Assembly: GCA_012516295.1 (NCBI GenBank)
Contig: JAAYWU010000202.1
Location: 1-7,910, forward strand
Source of the DNA: Clostridiales bacterium
Lineage (GTDB): Bacteria > Bacillota > Clostridia > Oscillospirales > Acutalibacteraceae
Direction: 5' to 3'
DNA: 7,910 nucleotides
Below the pieces are notes generated by a model. That model made no database searches, was not told the origin of the DNA, and was given only the letters and a program-made list of their open reading frames with translations. Positions within the stretch are counted from its first letter, which is position 1. Each line of letters begins with the position of its first letter. Shown here one piece after another: positions 1 through 7,910 of this stretch. Both the position numbers and the translations under genes were made by a program.

Positions 1-1191
1 CCGGTACACTACCGCGACCGGCGCACAACGGGGATGCTGGACGCCGTCTGCAAAAAGATCAGCGCCGAGCGTTTGTATCAGCTTACAGGAAATCAATTGA
101 TGGAAATCAATACCGTCTTTCAACTCTGTTCCATTGCTCAAAACAGGCCGGAGCTTCTGCAAAGTGCGGAAACGGTACTTCTGATGCCGGATTTGTTCAA
201 TTTCCTGCTGACAGGCAAAAAATACGCTGAATGTTCCATCGCTTCCACCACGCAGCTCATGGACCCCGTCCATAAACAATGGAATCCGTCGTTGATTGAG
301 CAGTTGGGGCTCCGAACTTCTTTATTCCCCCCTATCGTAAAATCCGGTACAGTCGTGGGAACTTTTACGGGGGAACTCTGCCGGGAACTGGAAACGGAAC
401 CGAAAACCGTAATTTCCGTGGCTTCCCACGACACCGCGAGCGCCGTCGCCGCCATTCCCGCCGAAACAGCGGACTTTATTTTTATTTCCTGCGGCACCTG
501 GTCCCTGTTCGGAACCGAATTACAAGCTCCCATTATTAATGAAAAATCGCGTCTTTTCAACTTGACAAATGAGTCCGGCTATGGCGGAACAACCACTTTC
601 CTGAAAAACATCACCGGGTTATGGCTGATTCAGGAAACCCGCCGCCAATTTATACGTTCGGGCAAAACATATTCCTACGCCGATATGGAACAAATGGCGA
701 AAGCGAGCCAGCCGTTTGCCTGCCTGATTGACCCGGATGCGCCGACCTTTGTGCCGCCGGGCGATATTCCCGGCAGAATCCGGGATTTCTGCAAACGGAC
801 AGGACAGTATGTCCCCCGTACCGACGGGGAAATCGTGCGCTGTATTTACGAAAGTATCGCTATGAAGTATCAGTATACCTTGGAACAGATAGAGGGCTGC
901 ACGGGCAAAGCGTATCCCTGCATCTACATGGCGGGCGGCGGCACGAAAGACCGGTTCCTTTGCCAGATGACCGCCAGCGCCGCCAACCGGAAAGTAATCG
1001 CAGGCCCTGCGGAGGCAACCGCTTTGGGAAACGCGGCGGTTCAACTGATCGCCCTGGGATGCATACCCAATCTTTCCCAAGCAAGAAGGATTGTCCGGAA
1101 CTCGTTTGAACCGGACATCTACCTTCCTGAAAATCACAATTTATGGAAACAGAACTTTGAAAAATTCAGGCAGTTGCTTGAATCGGAATAA
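1..1191 (+). CDS. rhaB: Rhamnulokinase-family FGGY sugar kinase, probably L-fuculose kinase (5' end missing)
   Basis: Cytosolic FGGY-family kinase that phosphorylates a ketose at C1 with ATP. The frame is open from base 1 and reads PVHYRDRRTTGMLD, as in the middle of rhamnulokinases, so the ATG at 34 is internal. The fragment has 396 residues. RhaB proteins have about 480-490, so roughly the first 85-90 residues, with the N-terminal phosphate-binding loop, lie outside the window. Visible motifs are ASHDTASA, with the likely catalytic Asp at fragment residue 144, FISCGTWS at 161-168, AGGGTKDR near 311-318 and GPAEATALGN near 335-344, the last two in the ATP-binding lobe. It lies 60 bases upstream of fucI on the same strand with no terminator between them. 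By sequence it is RhaB-like; the context makes L-fuculose the more likely substrate, because several anaerobes use a RhaB-like kinase in fucose operons. The symbol reflects family resemblance only. Confidence 0.88.
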   Translation, partial: PVHYRDRRTTGMLDAVCKKISAERLYQLTGNQLMEINTVFQLCSIAQNRPELLQSAETVLLMPDLFNFLLTGKKYAECSIASTTQLMDPVHKQWNPSLIEQLGLRTSLFPPIVKSGTVVGTFTGELCRELETEPKTVISVASHDTASAVAAIPAETADFIFISCGTWSLFGTELQAPIINEKSRLFNLTNESGYGGTTTFLKNITGLWLIQETRRQFIRSGKTYSYADMEQMAKASQPFACLIDPDAPTFVPPGDIPGRIRDFCKRTGQYVPRTDGEIVRCIYESIAMKYQYTLEQIEGCTGKAYPCIYMAGGGTKDRFLCQMTASAANRKVIAGPAEATALGNAAVQLIALGCIPNLSQARRIVRNSFEPDIYLPENHNLWKQNFEKFRQLLESE

Positions 1192-1251
1192 TCAGCAAAC
1201 TTCGATCGGATGAAATGAAAAGCAAATAAAGAATATAGGAGGAAAAGCAAT

Positions 1252-3012
1252 ATGAATTATCCAAAAATCGGAATCCGGCCGATTATCGACGGCCGCTGGG
1301 GCGGAATCCGTGAAGGTCTGGAAGACCAGACCATGGGCATGGCAAACGCCGCAAAGGCTTTAATTGAAGAGAACATAACCTATGCCGACGGCACCCCGGC
1401 GCAATGCGTCGTCTCCCCCTGCACCATCGGCGGAGGTGCGGAAGCCGCCCGGTGCGCCGAGTATTTCTCCGGGCAGAACGTGTGCGCAACCCTGAGCGTA
1501 ACGCCCTGCTGGTGCTACGGAAGCGAAACGATGGATTTAGACCCGCTCACAATCAAAGCTGTATGGGGTTTCAACGGGACAGAGCGCCCCGGCGCGGTGT
1601 ATCTGGCCGCGGCCATGGCGGCTCACGCGCAGCGCGGACTTCCGGCCTTCTCCATTTACGGTCGGGATGTACAGGATATGGACGACCGGTCGATTCCCGA
1701 CGACGTTGCCGAAAAAATCCTTCGTTTTGCTCGCTGCGCCGTTACCGTCGGGCAGATGCGCAATAAAGCGTATGTCGGACTGGGCGCGGTAGCCATGGGA
1801 ATCGCCGGGTCTTACTGCGATGCGGAGTTTTTCCAGAAATACCTTGGTATCCGCGCGGAATGGGTGGATATGACGGAAATCCTGAGAAGAATTCATCTCG
1901 GCATTTACGACCATAAAGAATATGAAAAAGCGTTAGCCTGGACAAAGGCAAACTGCAAGGAAGGCGCGGACAACAACGCCCATCCAAGTACCAGAGAACA
2001 GAAGGAAAAAGAGTGGGAATTTGTTGTAAAGATGACGTTAGTCTGCCGCGATATCATGCTCGGCAACGAAAAGCTCAACGAGATCGGAAGGCACGAGGAA
2101 GCCCTTGGCCGCAATGCCATCCTCGGCGGCTTCCAGGGGCAGCGGATGGGGACGGACTGGCGTCCGAACGGCGACTTTACGGAAGCAATCCTCAATTCGA
2201 GCTTTGACTGGAACGGTAAACGCCAGCCGATTACGCTGGCTACGGAAAATGACGGGCTAAACGGCACCGCTATGCTATTCGGAAAGCTGCTGACCGGAAC
2301 CGCCTGCGTGTTTGCGGACGTGAGAACCTATTGGAGCCCCGAAGCGGTAAAACGCGTAACGGGCAAAAGTCCGACCGGCATGGCTGCAAACGGATTCATG
2401 CATCTAATTAATTCCGGAGCAGCCGCGCTCGACGGTACCGGCGCCTGCAAAAATGAGCAGGGCAAGGGCGTTATGAAAAAATGGTGGGATATTACCGATG
2501 AGGATATCCGGGCTATGACGGAAGCGACCGATTGGTGCCCGGCAAACCTCGGTTACTTCCGGGGAGGCGGATTCTCGTCGCACTTTAAAACACAGGCGGA
2601 AATGACCATCACCTTAATCCGTGTGAATATTATCGACGGCCTTGGCCCGGTGCTTCAGCTTGCCGAAGGCTACACCGTCGTCCTTCCGGACGAGATTCAC
2701 AACAAGCTCGACAGCCGCACCGACCCGACATGGCCAACAACCTGGTTTGTTCCCAGGTTGACCGGGAAGGGCGCCTTCCGGGATGTTTATTCCGTAATGG
2801 CGAACTGGGGAGCCAACCATGGCGCTTTCGCCTATGGGCATATCGGAAAGGATTTAATCACCCTTGCGAGTATGCTGCGAATCCCCGTTTCCCTGCATAA
2901 TGTTCCCGATGAAGATATTTACCGCCCCCATTCCTGGTCCGCATTCGGAACAAAGGACCTGGAAGACGCGGATTTCAGGGCGTGCGCCGCTTACGGCCCG
3001 CTTTATAAATGA
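1252..3012 (+). CDS. fucI: L-fucose isomerase
   Basis: Converts L-fucose to L-fuculose, and in known homologues also D-arabinose to D-ribulose; a cytosolic, Mn-dependent oligomer. The 586 residues match the E. coli enzyme (591) from end to end, from [15 protein letters not shown] at the N terminus to the final YGPLYK. The three metal-binding/catalytic residues are present: Glu332 in ATENDGLNG, Asp356 in [12 protein letters not shown] and His523 in ANWGANHG. These equal E. coli Glu337, Asp361 and His528 with a constant shift of five. Other conserved blocks are [30 protein letters not shown] and YFRGGGFSS. The ATG start is supported by AGGAGG at 1237-1242, nine bases upstream. It follows the kinase gene in the same operon and ends at the bidirectional terminator at 3037-3074. 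It appears intact. Confidence 0.97.
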   Translation: MNYPKIGIRPIIDGRWGGIREGLEDQTMGMANAAKALIEENITYADGTPAQCVVSPCTIGGGAEAARCAEYFSGQNVCATLSVTPCWCYGSETMDLDPLTIKAVWGFNGTERPGAVYLAAAMAAHAQRGLPAFSIYGRDVQDMDDRSIPDDVAEKILRFARCAVTVGQMRNKAYVGLGAVAMGIAGSYCDAEFFQKYLGIRAEWVDMTEILRRIHLGIYDHKEYEKALAWTKANCKEGADNNAHPSTREQKEKEWEFVVKMTLVCRDIMLGNEKLNEIGRHEEALGRNAILGGFQGQRMGTDWRPNGDFTEAILNSSFDWNGKRQPITLATENDGLNGTAMLFGKLLTGTACVFADVRTYWSPEAVKRVTGKSPTGMAANGFMHLINSGAAALDGTGACKNEQGKGVMKKWWDITDEDIRAMTEATDWCPANLGYFRGGGFSSHFKTQAEMTITLIRVNIIDGLGPVLQLAEGYTVVLPDEIHNKLDSRTDPTWPTTWFVPRLTGKGAFRDVYSVMANWGANHGAFAYGHIGKDLITLASMLRIPVSLHNVPDEDIYRPHSWSAFGTKDLEDADFRACAAYGPLYK

Positions 3013-3036
3013 TTGCTCCACTCCTAATTAATACAG

Positions 3037-3074
3037 AAAACCGCTGTCGCACCGATTGTGCTGACAGCGGTTTT
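3037..3074. terminator. Bidirectional rho-independent terminator between fucI and rsiV
   Basis: A perfect 12-bp inverted repeat (AAAACCGCTGTC at 3037-3048, GACAGCGGTTTT at 3063-3074) continues inward as GCAC/GTGC after a one-base bulge at 3062, closing on a CGATT loop. The ends give a T-run in both directions, so the hairpin can stop fucI transcripts on the plus strand and rsiV transcripts on the minus strand. It lies 24 bases after the fucI stop and 20 bases after the rsiV stop. Confidence 0.9.
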
Positions 3075-3094
3075 CCTTTCCATCCAAGAAAAGC

Positions 3095-3994
3095 TTAATG
3101 GATATATTCGTTTCCAACTAATATATTGGACAAAACGTCCGTCGGTATTATAAACTCAGGTGTCCCCATATATCCGGGCGCTACATCAAATTGATTAAAC
3201 ACGATGACAAGCTTTCCATCTTTATTAATATAAAAGCTCTGGTCTTTCTTAATCCGGTGAAACAGTTCGCTTGGGTCGATTTCCTTATCGTCCAGCCAGT
3301 ACACGACATTTGGGTCTTTCTTCATTTGCTCTCTCATCTGCTTTTTAATGTTATCGCTGATGACCTGAATATATTGGTCGTCTTTAAAAAGGCTTGGAAG
3401 TGTTAGTAAAACCTGATTTTTCTTATCAATGGTATCGTATTGCACTCTCTCATAGGAATCCGCCTGAACCTCCAAAACCGAACGGCCTACCGACAGGATG
3501 GTATCGTTATCCGTCTTTACTTCGTAGCTGCTGTATACTCCTTTATGGCCGGCGCCCGCCTTTTTCATCTCCTGCATTTCCGCCATGAATTTCTCATACA
3601 GCTTTTTATTTTCCTGAAGGTATTTTTCGTTGATACTGTTCTCAAGATTTTTGTCCTTCAGTCCCTGAATCCGGGGTACTTTGATTTCCGCTTCATAATC
3701 TTTATCCTTGACCATATATTCCCGGAACGTTAGCACCTTCACCAGGTTTCCGACCACCGGAACCTCCGCCATAGACTTTGCAAAAGCCGGGCTTGAATTG
3801 ATTTCCGCTACAAACACGCCGAAAACAATCGCGATCGACGCGGCAATCGCGCCAAGTTTCCGGAAAGCCTTCTTATTGGGGATGGAATACACGCCATTTT
3901 CCCTTAATGTCTTACGTACTAAAAAATCCAGTTCCTGGGGAATCGGCGTATTCATATATTCTTTTTTCAGTTGATCCAGTTTTTGATCATGCAT
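3095..3994 (-). CDS. rsiV: RsiV-like transmembrane anti-sigma factor
   Basis: Holds the ECF sigma factor SigV inactive at the membrane. In B. subtilis RsiV the outer domain binds lysozyme, which lets signal peptidase and then RasP cleave it and free the sigma factor. The 299 residues have the same layout: a cytosolic sigma-binding N terminus (about 6-35, DQLKKEYMNTPIPQELDFLV), one membrane segment (about 48-64), an AFA signal-peptidase-type site at 70-72 (SSPAFA/KS), and an extracellular part with a charged helical stretch (110-145) and a DUF3298-type C-terminal domain (about 195-290) with the FDVAPG motif at 269-274. The ATG has a strong AAGGAGGA site 5 bases upstream, inside the end of sigV, and only 2 bases separate the genes, so the pair is co-transcribed and probably translationally coupled. 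Family assignment is strong; lysozyme as the signal is inferred from the homologue. Confidence 0.9.
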   Translation of the reverse strand: MHDQKLDQLKKEYMNTPIPQELDFLVRKTLRENGVYSIPNKKAFRKLGAIAASIAIVFGVFVAEINSSPAFAKSMAEVPVVGNLVKVLTFREYMVKDKDYEAEIKVPRIQGLKDKNLENSINEKYLQENKKLYEKFMAEMQEMKKAGAGHKGVYSSYEVKTDNDTILSVGRSVLEVQADSYERVQYDTIDKKNQVLLTLPSLFKDDQYIQVISDNIKKQMREQMKKDPNVVYWLDDKEIDPSELFHRIKKDQSFYINKDGKLVIVFNQFDVAPGYMGTPEFIIPTDVLSNILVGNEYIH

Positions 3995-3996
3995 TG

Positions 3997-4494
3997 TTAA
4001 TCCTCCTTCACATCACTCATCGTTATACGCAGTTTTTGGAGCGCCTTATACAATCTGGTTTTGACGGTATTTACATTTTCGTTCAGCACTTCGGCAACCT
4101 CTTCGATTTTCAAATCTTCAAAATACCGCAAAATCACAACGCTCCGATAGTTTACGGGTAACTCATCCAGCGCTTTTTGTAAGTCAAAATTCTGGTACTC
4201 ATCATATTCCCCTGAATCCTGACCGGCCAGCATGTCTTCATCGGACGGAACCGTTTTGTTCCGTTTCCTCAGAAAATCCAAAGCAGTATTCACTTCAATC
4301 CGATAGAACCATGTTTTAATGTAATCCGGTTCTTTCAGCGATTTTTTGGAGGAAAACGCCTTGGTTATAGACTCTTGAACAACATCCTGTGCGTCGTATG
4401 AATTTTTTACTATACTATAAGCCAACCGGTAATGGCTATCCTGATATTTCATTACATAGTCCGCAATTTGCATTTCAATTGTTTTCTTTCCCAT
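3997..4494 (-). CDS. sigV: ECF RNA polymerase sigma factor, SigV-type
   Basis: Directs RNA polymerase to envelope-stress promoters when released by RsiV. The protein has 165 residues (B. subtilis SigV 166). Region 2 covers about 16-85 and contains DAQDVVQESITKAF (34-47) and the -10-recognising segment TWFYRIEVNTALDFLRKRNK (61-80). Region 4 covers about 105-158, with LDELPVNYRSVVILRYFEDL (109-128) and the -35-binding helix-turn-helix in EEVAEVLNENVNTVKTRLYK (131-150). The linker (81-104) is rich in Asp and Glu, as usual for the group. I chose the ATG at 4494 because it matches the family N terminus. The longer frame to an ATG at 4650 begins inside a transcription terminator and upstream of the promoter and palindrome, so it cannot be the start. 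An ECF-type promoter-like sequence upstream suggests self-activation. The genes in B. subtilis downstream of rsiV (oatA) are not present here. Confidence 0.92.
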   Translation of the reverse strand: MGKKTIEMQIADYVMKYQDSHYRLAYSIVKNSYDAQDVVQESITKAFSSKKSLKEPDYIKTWFYRIEVNTALDFLRKRNKTVPSDEDMLAGQDSGEYDEYQNFDLQKALDELPVNYRSVVILRYFEDLKIEEVAEVLNENVNTVKTRLYKALQKLRITMSDVKED

Positions 4495-4509
4495 TCGTAC
4501 GAACCGCTC

Positions 4510-4515
4510 CCTCCT
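4510..4515 (-). promoter_or_regulatory. Shine-Dalgarno site of sigV with long spacing
   Basis: A perfect AGGAGG on the minus strand lies 15 bases before the chosen ATG at 4494, longer than the usual 5-10. A weaker GGAG just 3' of it leaves 12 bases. No ATG, GTG or TTG occurs between the site and the ATG in that frame, so it still supports this start. The wide spacing may lower translation of the sigma factor relative to rsiV, whose site is ideally placed. Confidence 0.6.
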
Positions 4516-4522
4516 GTTGTTT

Positions 4523-4536
4523 TTGATACGTATCAA
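4523..4536. repeat. Perfect 14-bp palindrome, LacI-family operator-like, in the sigV leader
   Basis: TTGATACGTATCAA equals its own reverse complement, with no spacer and a central CpG. That is the usual form of LacI/GalR-family operators. It lies between the sigV promoter-like elements and the Shine-Dalgarno site, about 10-20 bases after the expected transcription start, where a bound repressor would block elongation or initiation. As RNA it could also form a short hairpin, although with no loop bases outside the repeat this is less favourable. Operator function and the identity of any binding protein are inferred. Confidence 0.5.
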
Positions 4537-4551
4537 CTTGTCTACATCTAT

Positions 4552-4580
4552 TAGACGTTGCAGGTCGGTAAATAGTTTGC
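4552..4580 (-). promoter_or_regulatory. Putative ECF-sigma (SigV-type) promoter of sigV-rsiV
   Basis: On the minus strand GCAAAC (4580-4575) is followed after 17 bases by CGTCTA (4557-4552). This resembles ECF promoters of the Bacillus SigV/SigX/SigW type (an AAC-containing -35 box and a CGTC or CGTA -10 box, 16-17 bases apart). A/T tracts at 4581-4617 immediately upstream could serve as an UP element. The predicted start, near 4545, gives a leader of about 50 bases. A 5-bp inverted repeat, GTCTA/TAGAC with 7 bases between (4540-4556), overlaps the -10 box. No convincing housekeeping promoter was seen. The site fits autoregulation, but matching is by eye. Confidence 0.5.
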
Positions 4581-4617
4581 GAAAATTAAAAAAAATTTCG
4601 ATATTTATTAAAACAGT

Positions 4618-4655
4618 AAAAAACCTGCATAGCGGATTTGCTCGCGCCATGCAGG
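4618..4655 (-). terminator. Rho-independent terminator of the glycosidase-EamA-LacI operon
   Basis: On the minus strand CCTGCATGGCG (4655-4645) pairs with CGCTATGCAGG (4634-4624) across a 10-base loop. This is an 11-bp stem with one G-U pair, followed directly by TTTTTT (4623-4618). It begins 39 bases after the LacI-type gene stop and just upstream of the sigV promoter, so it insulates sigV-rsiV from read-through. The ATG at 4650 lies in this stem. Confidence 0.92.
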
Positions 4656-4694
4656 CTTATTCTTCCAAATTATTTTTATTCTTATCCGTCATAA

Positions 4695-5690
<996 letters not shown>

Positions 5691-6599
5691 TTACTCTCTG
5701 CCTCCATTTTGGCCCAATACGTTTACCTTCCGCCTTATTCTATTTAAAAACGGCAACTTGGTTTCCACAATCAATACTGCCGCAATAATCATCAAACATC
5801 CGAGAACCGTTCGAAAGGTCAGCGCTTCTCCTAAAAACAACACAGAAGCCAGCGACCCGAAAACAGACTCGCTGGATAATATTATCGCAGCCCTCGTAGA
5901 GGTTGTCAATGTTTGGGATACATTTTGTAGCAGGAACGCCACGCCGGTGCTGAGCACCCCAAGATAAAGGAGGGAAAGTATGCCGTTGACGCCAATCGAA
6001 CTCTGTCCACCCGGGAAAAGGAGCATCATCGGAACCGAAAAAACGCACGCAAAAGCAAACTGTATAATTGTGAGTAAAACTGCATCGCATGTTTGCACAA
6101 AAATGCCAACGCAATAAATATGGAAGGCAAAACAAAGCGCGCAAAACAGCGTCAGCACATCCCCTATGTTAACGGTAAACGCGCCGTTAAGCATCAGCAC
6201 GCCCGCGCCCGCGGCGGCGAGAAATCCTCCTGCAATCCCATAGACATCGATTTTTTCACGAAAAAAAGCCAAACCGATAAACGGCACCATTACGACATTG
6301 ATTGCTGTTAAAAAAGCGTTTTTTGACGCAGTAGTGTACTGCAAGCCCATGGTTTGCAAAGTAAACGCCCCACAAAGAAAGAATCCCAACAGCAAACCGG
6401 ACAGCAAAACCCTTGAATTCATTTTTTTGAAATGCTTGTGGTATATTGCGGAAAGCAGAAGCGTGCCGATGAAAAAACGAATTCCGGTAATTTGGTAAGG
6501 CGTAAGGTTCGTTTCCAAGGCCGCTTTCGAGGCGGCAAATCCACCACCCCAAATCATCGCGGTTACAAGCAAACCGAGTTCTCCTTTATATTTCTTCAA
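5691..6599 (-). CDS. EamA/DMT-superfamily transporter, ten membrane helices, TTG start
   Basis: Integral membrane protein of the drug/metabolite transporter superfamily. Members usually export small metabolites; the substrate is not predictable. The 302 residues hold two EamA repeats of five hydrophobic helices each (about 8-137 and 146-280). Typical features are IWGGGFAASKAAL (16-28), FLTAINVVMVPFIGLAFFRE (96-115) at the end of the first repeat, and SSESVFGSLASVLFLGE (242-258) in the second. A basic tail follows (RIRRK). The start is TTG at 6599: the frame has a TGA three codons upstream and no ATG until residue 15, within the first helix. MKKYKGELGLLVTA is a normal family N terminus. The TTG overlaps the stop of the upstream glycosidase gene by 4 bases, so translation is likely coupled. 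Operon position suggests a role with a sugar or glycoside product, but this is inference. Confidence 0.88.
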   Translation of the reverse strand: MKKYKGELGLLVTAMIWGGGFAASKAALETNLTPYQITGIRFFIGTLLLSAIYHKHFKKMNSRVLLSGLLLGFFLCGAFTLQTMGLQYTTASKNAFLTAINVVMVPFIGLAFFREKIDVYGIAGGFLAAAGAGVLMLNGAFTVNIGDVLTLFCALCFAFHIYCVGIFVQTCDAVLLTIIQFAFACVFSVPMMLLFPGGQSSIGVNGILSLLYLGVLSTGVAFLLQNVSQTLTTSTRAAIILSSESVFGSLASVLFLGEALTFRTVLGCLMIIAAVLIVETKLPFLNRIRRKVNVLGQNGGRE

Positions 6600-7910
6600 A
6601 TCAATTCATTCCAATCCGAAAAATCCCTTAAATAAAGCAGACAGACACTCGCCGTCCAAGCAAAAGCCGGATCGCAGTTTCCGCGGCCTGTAAGCGGGTC
6701 AAAATTTTCAGCCATGCCACCCTTTTCAATGGCCGACAAAAATCGCTGTTCATACGTTTTCGCCAAATCAAGCCTGCCAAGCTGCTTAAGCGCATCGGTA
6801 ACAAGATACATAACCGGTGCCCAAACCGGCCCTAACCAGTACCCGTCCTGCCGGTAATATGGGCTGGATACTTCCTCCGTCGCAAGGCCATATGGCATCA
6901 AGAAGCGATTTTCGAGCGAATCCAGCAGCTTCTCTATTGCTGTGCCGGGCAGCCTGTTTCCGAGGATAACGGGGAGGCACAAAAGCAGACTGCTTCGGCA
7001 CTCGAAAGGTTTCCCCTGCACTCTTGCAAAAAAGCCGTCGCTGTCGCTGAGCCTTTCCAGAAGCATTCCGGTCCATTGCTTTGCCCGCTCCTGCCACTCG
7101 CCGGCGGCTTTTCTGTCCCCGAGCTCCTCCGCCATCGAAGCGAGCGAATTCGCCTGCCGGATCAAATGGGCGGTAAGGTCCGGCGCCTCCAAAGGCACTC
7201 CCTTTCCAAAGACAGAGGCATTATCCCATCCGGAATCATTCCCGTGAGTATAAAAGAACAGGCCGTCCGCCTTTCGATATTCCATCCAGAATCGGGTATT
7301 GCGTTCGACGGTGCGATAGAGCTGTTCCACCACTTCGCCTTTTTTAAAGAACGGATTGATGGATTGCAGCTTTTCGCATGTCCATCCAAAAACAGGCGGC
7401 TTCACACAGCTATAAGAGGAAAACCGGTCGTTGACGAAGTCCGGGTAAGCACCGGACGCATCCTGGTGGTCCGCAAACAGCAGCAACTGGTCAAGCGCCA
7501 GTTCAGGGTAGCTGCCCGCCACCGCCAACGCGCAGAAGCAGTTGTCCCAGCTCCACGCGGTCGCCATAACATTCTTGGAGGAATACATGGCGGGGCGGGT
7601 CAGATTGCTTTCCGCGCCCGCCACGCAGGACCATGCGATATAGGCCGCAAGTTCCGCCATTTCTCCGCCGCCCAGTACATTCATACCGCTGAGCCAACGG
7701 GCATACGACCGATCGATTTCCTGCCTGGCCTGCCGGTAATCCGTGCGCGGACTGTGTCCGCACACTACCCGGTACCCGGTAATCGCCAGTTCAAAATAGT
7801 TCCCCGAAGGGGTGATTTCAAAAACAGGTGATCTACCATCCCCCTGCTTCTTTACAAAAATCGTGCCGCCCACACAGTCGAACCGATATTTATAATCCTT
7901 CTTATAGGAG
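6596..7910 (-). CDS. GH63/MGH1-like (alpha/alpha)6-barrel glycoside hydrolase (5' end missing)
   Basis: Inverting glycosidase of the GH63/trehalase-like clan, likely cutting an alpha-glucoside or alpha-mannoside. The frame is open to the window edge. The GTG at 7873 has no ribosome site, and the 12 preceding codons read as a continuing beta-rich domain, so the start lies outside; 437 residues are visible. After a beta-rich N-terminal stretch come barrel motifs in family order: WSWDNCF, PPVFGW, NDSGWDNASVFGKG, DGYWLGPVWAPV, ENFDPLTG and PAFAWTAS. By analogy with trehalase and GH63 enzymes the Asp of SGWDN (codon 7225-7223) is the likely general acid and the Glu of ENFDP (codon 6709-6707) the likely general base. 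No lipobox or signal peptide can be judged because the N terminus is missing. It overlaps the EamA-type gene by 4 bases. GH37 trehalase, mannosyl- or glucosylglycerate hydrolase remain possible; the exact substrate is unknown. Confidence 0.82.
   Translation of the reverse strand, partial: SYKKDYKYRFDCVGGTIFVKKQGDGRSPVFEITPSGNYFELAITGYRVVCGHSPRTDYRQARQEIDRSYARWLSGMNVLGGGEMAELAAYIAWSCVAGAESNLTRPAMYSSKNVMATAWSWDNCFCALAVAGSYPELALDQLLLFADHQDASGAYPDFVNDRFSSYSCVKPPVFGWTCEKLQSINPFFKKGEVVEQLYRTVERNTRFWMEYRKADGLFFYTHGNDSGWDNASVFGKGVPLEAPDLTAHLIRQANSLASMAEELGDRKAAGEWQERAKQWTGMLLERLSDSDGFFARVQGKPFECRSSLLLCLPVILGNRLPGTAIEKLLDSLENRFLMPYGLATEEVSSPYYRQDGYWLGPVWAPVMYLVTDALKQLGRLDLAKTYEQRFLSAIEKGGMAENFDPLTGRGNCDPAFAWTASVCLLYLRDFSDWNELI

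Noticed and set aside
619..1137. 172-codon open frame on the minus strand inside the kinase
   Set aside because: It is antisense to a well-conserved kinase and has Cys/Arg/Gly-rich low-quality composition.
1192..1251. Possible promoter or operator between the kinase and fucI
   Set aside because: The 60 bases show only a ribosome site; no hairpin, clear -35/-10 pair or palindrome longer than CGATCG was found.
4582..4602. CGAAA/TTTCG repeat flanking an A-run, considered as an operator or terminator
   Set aside because: Only 5 bp pair, the interior is A/T tract, and the strong terminator lies just beside it. It is better explained as A/T-rich promoter-upstream sequence.
4495..4650. N-terminal extension of the sigma factor to the ATG at 4650 (217 residues)
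   Set aside because: The ATG lies within the hairpin of the terminator at 4618-4655 and the extra 52 residues are translated from promoter and leader sequence. SigV homologues begin near the ATG at 4494.
7076..7831. 251-codon open frame on the plus strand opposite the glycosidase
   Set aside because: It is antisense to a clear enzyme with conserved barrel motifs, its translation is Arg/His/Pro-rich with no recognisable domain, and no ribosome site was seen.
7871..7873. GTG as the true start of the glycosidase
   Set aside because: The frame stays open for 12 further codons to the window edge, there is no Shine-Dalgarno sequence before it, and the upstream residues read as continuing protein.

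Overview
The window looks like a chromosomal segment of a Gram-positive, Clostridia-type Firmicute. Three things point there: a SigV/RsiV-type ECF sigma/anti-sigma pair, strong AGGAGG ribosome sites with one TTG start, and simple hairpin-plus-T-run terminators. No mobile element, tRNA, rRNA or CRISPR array is visible. The genus cannot be fixed from the sequence.

There are three transcription units. (1) Plus strand, 1-3012: the 3' part of a rhamnulokinase-family FGGY sugar kinase, whose start lies off the left edge, then a complete L-fucose isomerase (fucI). Together they would convert L-fucose to L-fuculose and then L-fuculose 1-phosphate. The aldolase is not in the window. (2) Minus strand, 4494-3095: sigV then rsiV, a sigma factor and membrane-bound anti-sigma factor like the lysozyme-sensing pair of Bacillus subtilis. 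It has its own ECF-type promoter-like sequence and a perfect 14-bp palindrome between that promoter and the start codon. (3) Minus strand, 7910-4695: a GH63/MGH1-like glycoside hydrolase (5' end off the right edge), an EamA/DMT ten-helix transporter and an EbgR-like LacI-family repressor. These are packed with a 4-base overlap and a 3-base gap, so they form one operon.

Unit 1 converges on unit 2 at a bidirectional hairpin terminator (3037-3074). Unit 3 ends at a strong terminator (4618-4655) just upstream of the sigV promoter. That terminator shows that the longest open frame for the sigma factor (ATG at 4650) does not mark the real start, because this ATG lies in the hairpin. The real start is the ATG at 4494, giving 165 residues.

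The genes suggest an organism that takes sugars from complex, possibly host, glycans and meets lysozyme, but that ecological link is inference. I saw no clearly new system. The observation most worth testing is the 14-bp CpG-centred palindrome in the sigV leader, which has the form of a LacI-family operator and sits beside a LacI-family gene. No gene-free stretch exceeds 300 bases; the longest (4495-4694) is fully described by the promoter, palindrome and terminator entries.
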